Assembly (NCBI RefSeq): GCF_902362185.1
Contig: NC_044498.1
Span: 43,433,036 to 43,497,035 of the forward strand
From: Chanos chanos
Lineage: Eukaryota > Chordata > Actinopteri > Gonorynchiformes > Chanidae
Direction of reading: 5' to 3'
DNA length: 64,000 nucleotides
Shown one piece after another: positions 61,580 to 64,000 of the stretch (positions are counted from its first letter, which is position 1; every line of letters begins with the position of its first letter). The notes below the pieces were generated by a model. That model made no database searches, had not been told where the DNA came from, and worked only from the letters and a program-made list of their open reading frames with translations. The translations under genes were made by a program, and so were the position numbers.

Positions 61580-61782
61580 CAGAAGTGGAAAAAGTAAAAG
61601 TAGAAGCACTTTTGCTAAAAAAAAAAAAAATTACTCTAGGTAGAGTTAAAATGTCCCTCCCGAAAAATAAGAGTAAAATAGTCACTCACAGTTTAATTTT
61701 TTCAGTTTAACTCCACTTAGATGGTGCTTTTTTTTTTTTTTTTTTAGCAAGAGTACTTCTTCTTTTACTTTTGCCACCTCTG
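61580..61782. mobile_element. hAT-type MITE with 8-bp target duplication
   Basis: The ends are inverted repeats of about 45 bp: CAGAAGTGGAAAAAGTAAAA at the left and, reverse-complemented, CAGAGGTGGCAAAAGTAAAA at the right. CAGAGGTGG is a usual hAT terminus. The flanks are ATTAATGC (61572-61579) and ATTAATAC (61783-61790), an 8-bp target duplication with one mismatch. The 203-bp interior has no coding sequence. It sits in pdss2 intronic DNA. Confidence 0.85.
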
Positions 61783-62109
61783 ATTAATACTACAGTTTGG
61801 CTTCATTAGAGCCTGGTGTGAACTGCATTGTACAAAAACTCTGATGAAAAATGGACAGAGCCTGAACTCTGTGGAGTAATACTACAGAGGACAGTAGGCA
61901 GTGGTTGCTAATTATTATCCAGAAAAATCCAGACTCCCAACTTGATACAAAAATGAAATATTAAAAAAAAAAAAAATGAACACTGGAAAGAAAGCAAAAT
62001 TCTGGTAGCATATTGGGAACATGGCCTTGAACTGACAAAGCACCCCTTATTAAAAAGCACCAGAGGCAGTGTTTTTTTTTTCCTCTTTATTTCAGACAAG
62101 CTTTCCCAC

Positions 62110-62400
62110 CCCCTCTCTAGTTGTTGTTAATTGGGCGTTATGGTGGCCATTAAGCACACCTGCCCTGCCCTAGGCACCAGCAGGTGATTATGGAGAGGCG
62201 ATCGGTAAAAGCGCCGCGGTGTTTGCAGAGTCCAGATTCAGGGGACGCTTTGTTAATCTGGGGTATATTTATAGCAATTCACCCTGTGTCAAAACTGTAT
62301 CGGGAGGGCGGATTGGGTGACCGGCTCGCAGCTGAAAAGCAGATGGCGAGTCAAAACAGAAAGAGGTCCAGAGAGTTGAGGGGTTAATGAGGCTCCTGAC
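62110..62400. promoter_or_regulatory. Candidate conserved noncoding element in pdss2
   Basis: Mixed-composition block with TTGTTAATTGGGCG, GGTGGCCATTAAGCAC, a palindromic GCGCCGCGG and CGGCTCGCAGCTG, without simple repeats. It stands out from the AT-rich flanks. Inference only. Confidence 0.3.
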
Positions 62401-62585
62401 ATCTGGTAGAAACACACCCACTACACAGACACTACGTTACACGTCAGTGTTTATGACATTTTCCTCCCTGGACAAAACCACGGCCCTCTCTCACTCCGCC
62501 TCACAACAACGTGCGAGATGCCTGCGCGACCAGATTTGACAGCTATGCAGTAGGAACGAGCATCAAAAGAAACACTTACATAAAC

Positions 62586-62652
62586 ACGCTATCACACACA
62601 CACGCTCGCACACACACACACGCTCACACACACACACACGCTCACACAAACC
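62586..62652. repeat. Compound CA microsatellite
   Basis: Repeated ACACACACACGCTC-type units, a CA tract with CGCTC inserted at intervals. Confidence 0.9.
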
Positions 62653-62976
62653 CATGCACAAACACTCCTGAGAGAATACAAACATGATTATGCATAATCT
62701 CACAAAGCGGTGATGATGGGAGACGCCGGCGGCCTCCAGAAATGGACCGATGAAGAGAACGTGTGAGAACGGGAGTCGGTGTGTAAGTGCTAGAGTACGA
62801 GAAGAGGATATTCAAAATCCCTCTGACTCGCTGAAATGAAACAGAGCAATGAAGGAAAAAAAAATACCTTTGATGCTTTTCCCCAACAGGGAATTGCTAA
62901 AAGCATCTTTAAGAAAACAAACAAACTGAAATCTCACAGGAGATTCCTGCCTCACTTGCTCAGCTCTCTTGTATTT

Positions 62977-62990
62977 GTGTGTGTGCGTGC

Positions 62991-63034
<44 letters not shown>
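62977..63034. repeat. GT microsatellite
   Basis: GT tract with GC interruptions, bordering the foldback repeat. Confidence 0.9.
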
Positions 63035-63038
<4 letters not shown>

Positions 63039-63039
63039 T

Positions 63040-63292
63040 TGTAATTGCTACATAGTGAGGACCAGAACAAGTTTTTAACCAACAGAGCGAGGACATTTTT
63101 TGGCTGGTCCTCACTTCTTCACAGGGCTGTTTGAGGGTTAAGACTTGGTTTTAGGGTTCAGGTTAGAATTAGGTTTAGGTTAGGGTAAGGGTTGAGGTTA
63201 GTCATTTAGTTGTGATGGTTAAGGTTAGGATAAGGATCTAGGGAATGCCTTATGTCAATGAGTGTCCTCACAAAGATAGAAGTGCAAGTATG
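63040..63292. repeat. Teleost foldback repeat bordered by GT tracts
   Basis: A GTGAGGACCAG arm (63055) pairs with CTGGTCCTCAC (63103). This is followed by degenerate TTAGGG-like repeats (63135-63235), then AATGCCTTATGTCAATGAGTGTCCTCAC and AGATAGAAGTGCAAG. I recognise this arrangement as a dispersed repeat frequent in teleosts, normally between GT microsatellites as here. The TTAGGG-like part is not a telomere. Confidence 0.65.
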
Positions 63293-63293
63293 C

Positions 63294-63314
63294 GTGTGGG
63301 TGTGTGTGTGTGGG
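63294..63314. repeat. GT microsatellite
   Basis: Short GT tract on the right side of the foldback repeat. Confidence 0.85.
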
Positions 63315-63431
63315 CATACTTTTGTGCTGTTCATATTGTGTGTTTTTGAATAGTCCATATAGTGAATAACTGAATGTGACTGAGAGAGCCTAAATCCTTC
63401 AGAGGCCTTACCTACCACAAAGACAGTGTGG

Positions 63432-63453
63432 CGGAGAGAGAGAGAGAGAGAAA
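63432..63453. repeat. GA microsatellite
   Basis: Short GA run. Confidence 0.85.
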
Positions 63454-64000
63454 AGAGAAGTTCACACTGATCTATGCATAATTCATCTCTTAAAGAGGAG
63501 CCGTTCAGTGATTGTGGTTTAACGACAGACGTTTTACCGATTATACGGTAGACAAGTCAGCCGTTTGTGTCCTCGTCCCTGAGTTGGTCTGAAAACACGG
63601 ATGTAGTTGCCAACCCATTCCTGAAGGGGTCGGTCATTCAAATCATTTTTCTTTTCACATCAGTGCAAATCCCAGTGACGTTAAATAGCCAGACGTGTCG
63701 AGTGTCCTCTAATTACCCGGCGTCTGCTGTCTCCTAGGCAATCCCCATACACTTCTGCCTGTACCGCTCACCTCATTCAACAACTGTTTTTATCATCTCT
63801 GAAGAAATCAGTTGTTCAAACGCATGTCGACGGGCAACGTACACAAACAGCGGGGAAGTCTGCGGCTTCATTAAAGCCAGACGCTCTTTTTCATATTCCG
63901 TAACACGGCTCTTTTTCTCCATCTCTCTTTCTCCGTCCTCTGGGTAACCGGATCCTTGAGGAAATATTGAGGCAACCCGACTCCTCTGCCAAAGGGGCCC

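Larger units (their letters stand above)
61443..64000 (-). other. pdss2: pdss2 intron and upstream sequence
   Basis: No further pdss2 exon recognised. The stretch contains the hAT MITE, a foldback repeat, several CA/GT tracts and two GC-richer blocks that could be conserved elements. Confidence 0.5.

Noticed and set aside
63135-63235. Telomere-like TTAGGG tract
   Set aside because: Degenerate and embedded in a known type of interspersed teleost repeat; not an interstitial telomere.
61443-64000. Upstream pdss2 exons in the last 2.5 kb
   Set aside because: No frame there resembles the N-terminal half of PDSS2; the gene is treated as cut by the window end.

Overview
This is a vertebrate nuclear window, almost certainly from a ray-finned (teleost) fish. 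The genes are split into many short exons with GT-AG introns. CA/GT and GA microsatellites are abundant, and the dispersed repeats are of types common in teleost genomes. The proteins read as fish orthologues of human KCNS3, WDR35, MATN3, MTRES1, BEND3 and PDSS2. Identifications rest on recognising protein sequence by eye; no search was run.

Layout. 1-13 kb is gene-poor. It holds a solo LTR with a 5-bp target duplication (353-713), a decayed hAT transposase (about 9.54-10.79 kb, minus) and a PIF/Harbinger fragment (about 10.78-11.28 kb). kcns3 (minus) has one coding exon at 13290-14798 and a noncoding first exon near 15.7 kb. 16-19.2 kb is intergenic and contains an orphan promoter-like block at 17.85-17.94 kb. 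wdr35/ift121 (minus, 19739-37189) was resolved into 28 coding exons that sum to an intact 1186-codon frame. One of its introns carries a roughly 1.5-kb minisatellite of 22-bp units. matn3 (minus, 38596-43385) has six coding exons, and its last intron is an AT-AC U12-type intron. mtres1 (plus, 44835-46125) starts head-to-head with matn3. bend3 (minus, 47873-50868) encodes 828 residues with four BEN domains and has a CpG-rich promoter near 52.1-52.7 kb. 53-57 kb is intergenic. The 3' half of pdss2 (minus, 56963-61442) lies at the right end; its 5' exons are beyond the window.

The genes do not form one pathway. kcns3 encodes an electrically silent potassium-channel subunit, wdr35 an IFT-A ciliary transport protein, matn3 a cartilage matrix protein, mtres1 a mitochondrial RNA-binding factor, bend3 a heterochromatin repressor and pdss2 a subunit of the coenzyme Q side-chain synthase. 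The arrangement is the notable point. The first three genes map to human 2p24 and the last three to 6q21, so the 0.6 kb between matn3 and mtres1 is a junction between two ancestral linkage groups relative to human. It carries a CTCF-like motif. No wholly new system was found. The strongest leads are the matn3 U12 intron, a CA repeat beside a 33-nt wdr35 exon, the structured minisatellite, the wdr35 X-box promoter and the matn3/mtres1 junction.
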